From an uncultured Prevotella sp. (lineage in GTDB: Bacteria; Bacteroidota; Bacteroidia; Bacteroidales; Bacteroidaceae): DNA of 31,844 nucleotides. The notes below the pieces were generated by a model that saw nothing but the letters and a program-made list of their open reading frames with translations, had not been told where the DNA came from and made no database searches. The DNA lies in contig URDM01000029.1 in assembly GCA_900546575.1 (NCBI GenBank), forward strand, positions 1-31,844, written 5' to 3'. Of this stretch, positions 31,714 through 31,844 are shown one piece after another (position 1 is the stretch's first letter; every line of letters begins with the position of its first letter). A program made the position numbers and the translations under genes.

Positions 31714-31752
31714 CTGCGGCACAGCTCTCAACGAGTTGTGCCGCAGCATTAT
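31714..31752 (+). terminator. Terminator hairpin after the padR-pspC-OMP operon
   Basis: CTGCGGCACA (31714-31723) pairs with TGTGCCGCAG (31737-31746). The stem continues inward through one G-U pair and CTC/GAG to a TCAAC loop, about 14 bp in all, 12 nt past the stop. The following sequence is CATTATGTTT, a poor T-run, so termination may be partly factor-dependent. Positions 31753-31844 show nothing recognisable. Confidence 0.75.
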
Positions 31753-31844
31753 GTTTAACTAAAAAACTTTCGTAATTAATGAAGATTCTCACGAGCCCTC
31801 ATAGTTACCTGTTAAACAATCGTTCAATTTACCTTAAACCTAAT

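Overview
The window looks like a chromosomal segment of a Bacteroidales bacterium, most likely Prevotella or a close relative. The evidence is the gene families (DUF4348 lipoprotein, SPOR lipoprotein, imelysin plus di-haem oxidoreductase lipoproteins, TonB-dependent receptors with a carboxypeptidase-like N-domain, PadR/PspC pair) and promoters of the Bacteroidota type: TAnnTTTG, often followed by GCA, with ATTG/GTTG about 20 nt upstream in the best cases. Strong Shine-Dalgarno sequences are mostly absent. I saw no tRNA, rRNA, CRISPR array, transposase or phage gene.

Layout. 110-4169 is a minus-strand housekeeping string: DUF4348 lipoprotein, murB, an MBL-fold hydrolase, a SPOR lipoprotein and yqgF/ruvX, separated by odd 7-bp-period hairpin repeats. 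4303-8468 is plus strand: pheS, a secreted phospholipase-D/cardiolipin-synthase-like protein and a DEAD-box-type helicase with a DbpA-like tail. 8449-12918 is minus strand: nrdD and nrdG (class III anaerobic ribonucleotide reductase) with a pseudo-receiver LuxR-type regulator translationally coupled to nrdG, preceded by a second regulator that fuses an RIC/ScdA-like di-iron hemerythrin domain to a LuxR-type helix-turn-helix. The two HTH domains are clearly paralogous. 13163-17689 is plus strand: an outer-membrane porin-like protein, an imelysin lipoprotein and a di-haem oxidoreductase lipoprotein, probably a metal/redox envelope operon. 17632-21151 is minus strand: comEC-like gene, nth and a MurG-like glycosyltransferase.

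21342-26179 is plus strand: a secreted metallophosphoesterase, a TonB-dependent receptor and a secreted glycerophosphodiester phosphodiesterase. These read as a phosphodiester-scavenging operon. 26642-31702 is plus strand: a PadR repressor, a PspC-domain membrane protein and a large outer-membrane barrel protein, controlled by a promoter whose -33 element sits in a 9+9 bp dyad.

The best candidate for an undescribed system is 8449-13162. The nrdDG operon is bracketed by two related regulators, one with an apparently intact non-haem di-iron sensor. The nrdD leader contains mutually exclusive hairpins, and the region between the hemerythrin regulator and the porin operon is a compact divergent promoter with repeated TAGGTATT elements. 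A plausible reading (inference) is an oxygen/NO/iron-sensing circuit linking anaerobic DNA-precursor synthesis to the envelope metal operon. Two arrays of a 22-bp palindromic tandem repeat (5490-5621, 26246-26355) are a second unexplained feature.
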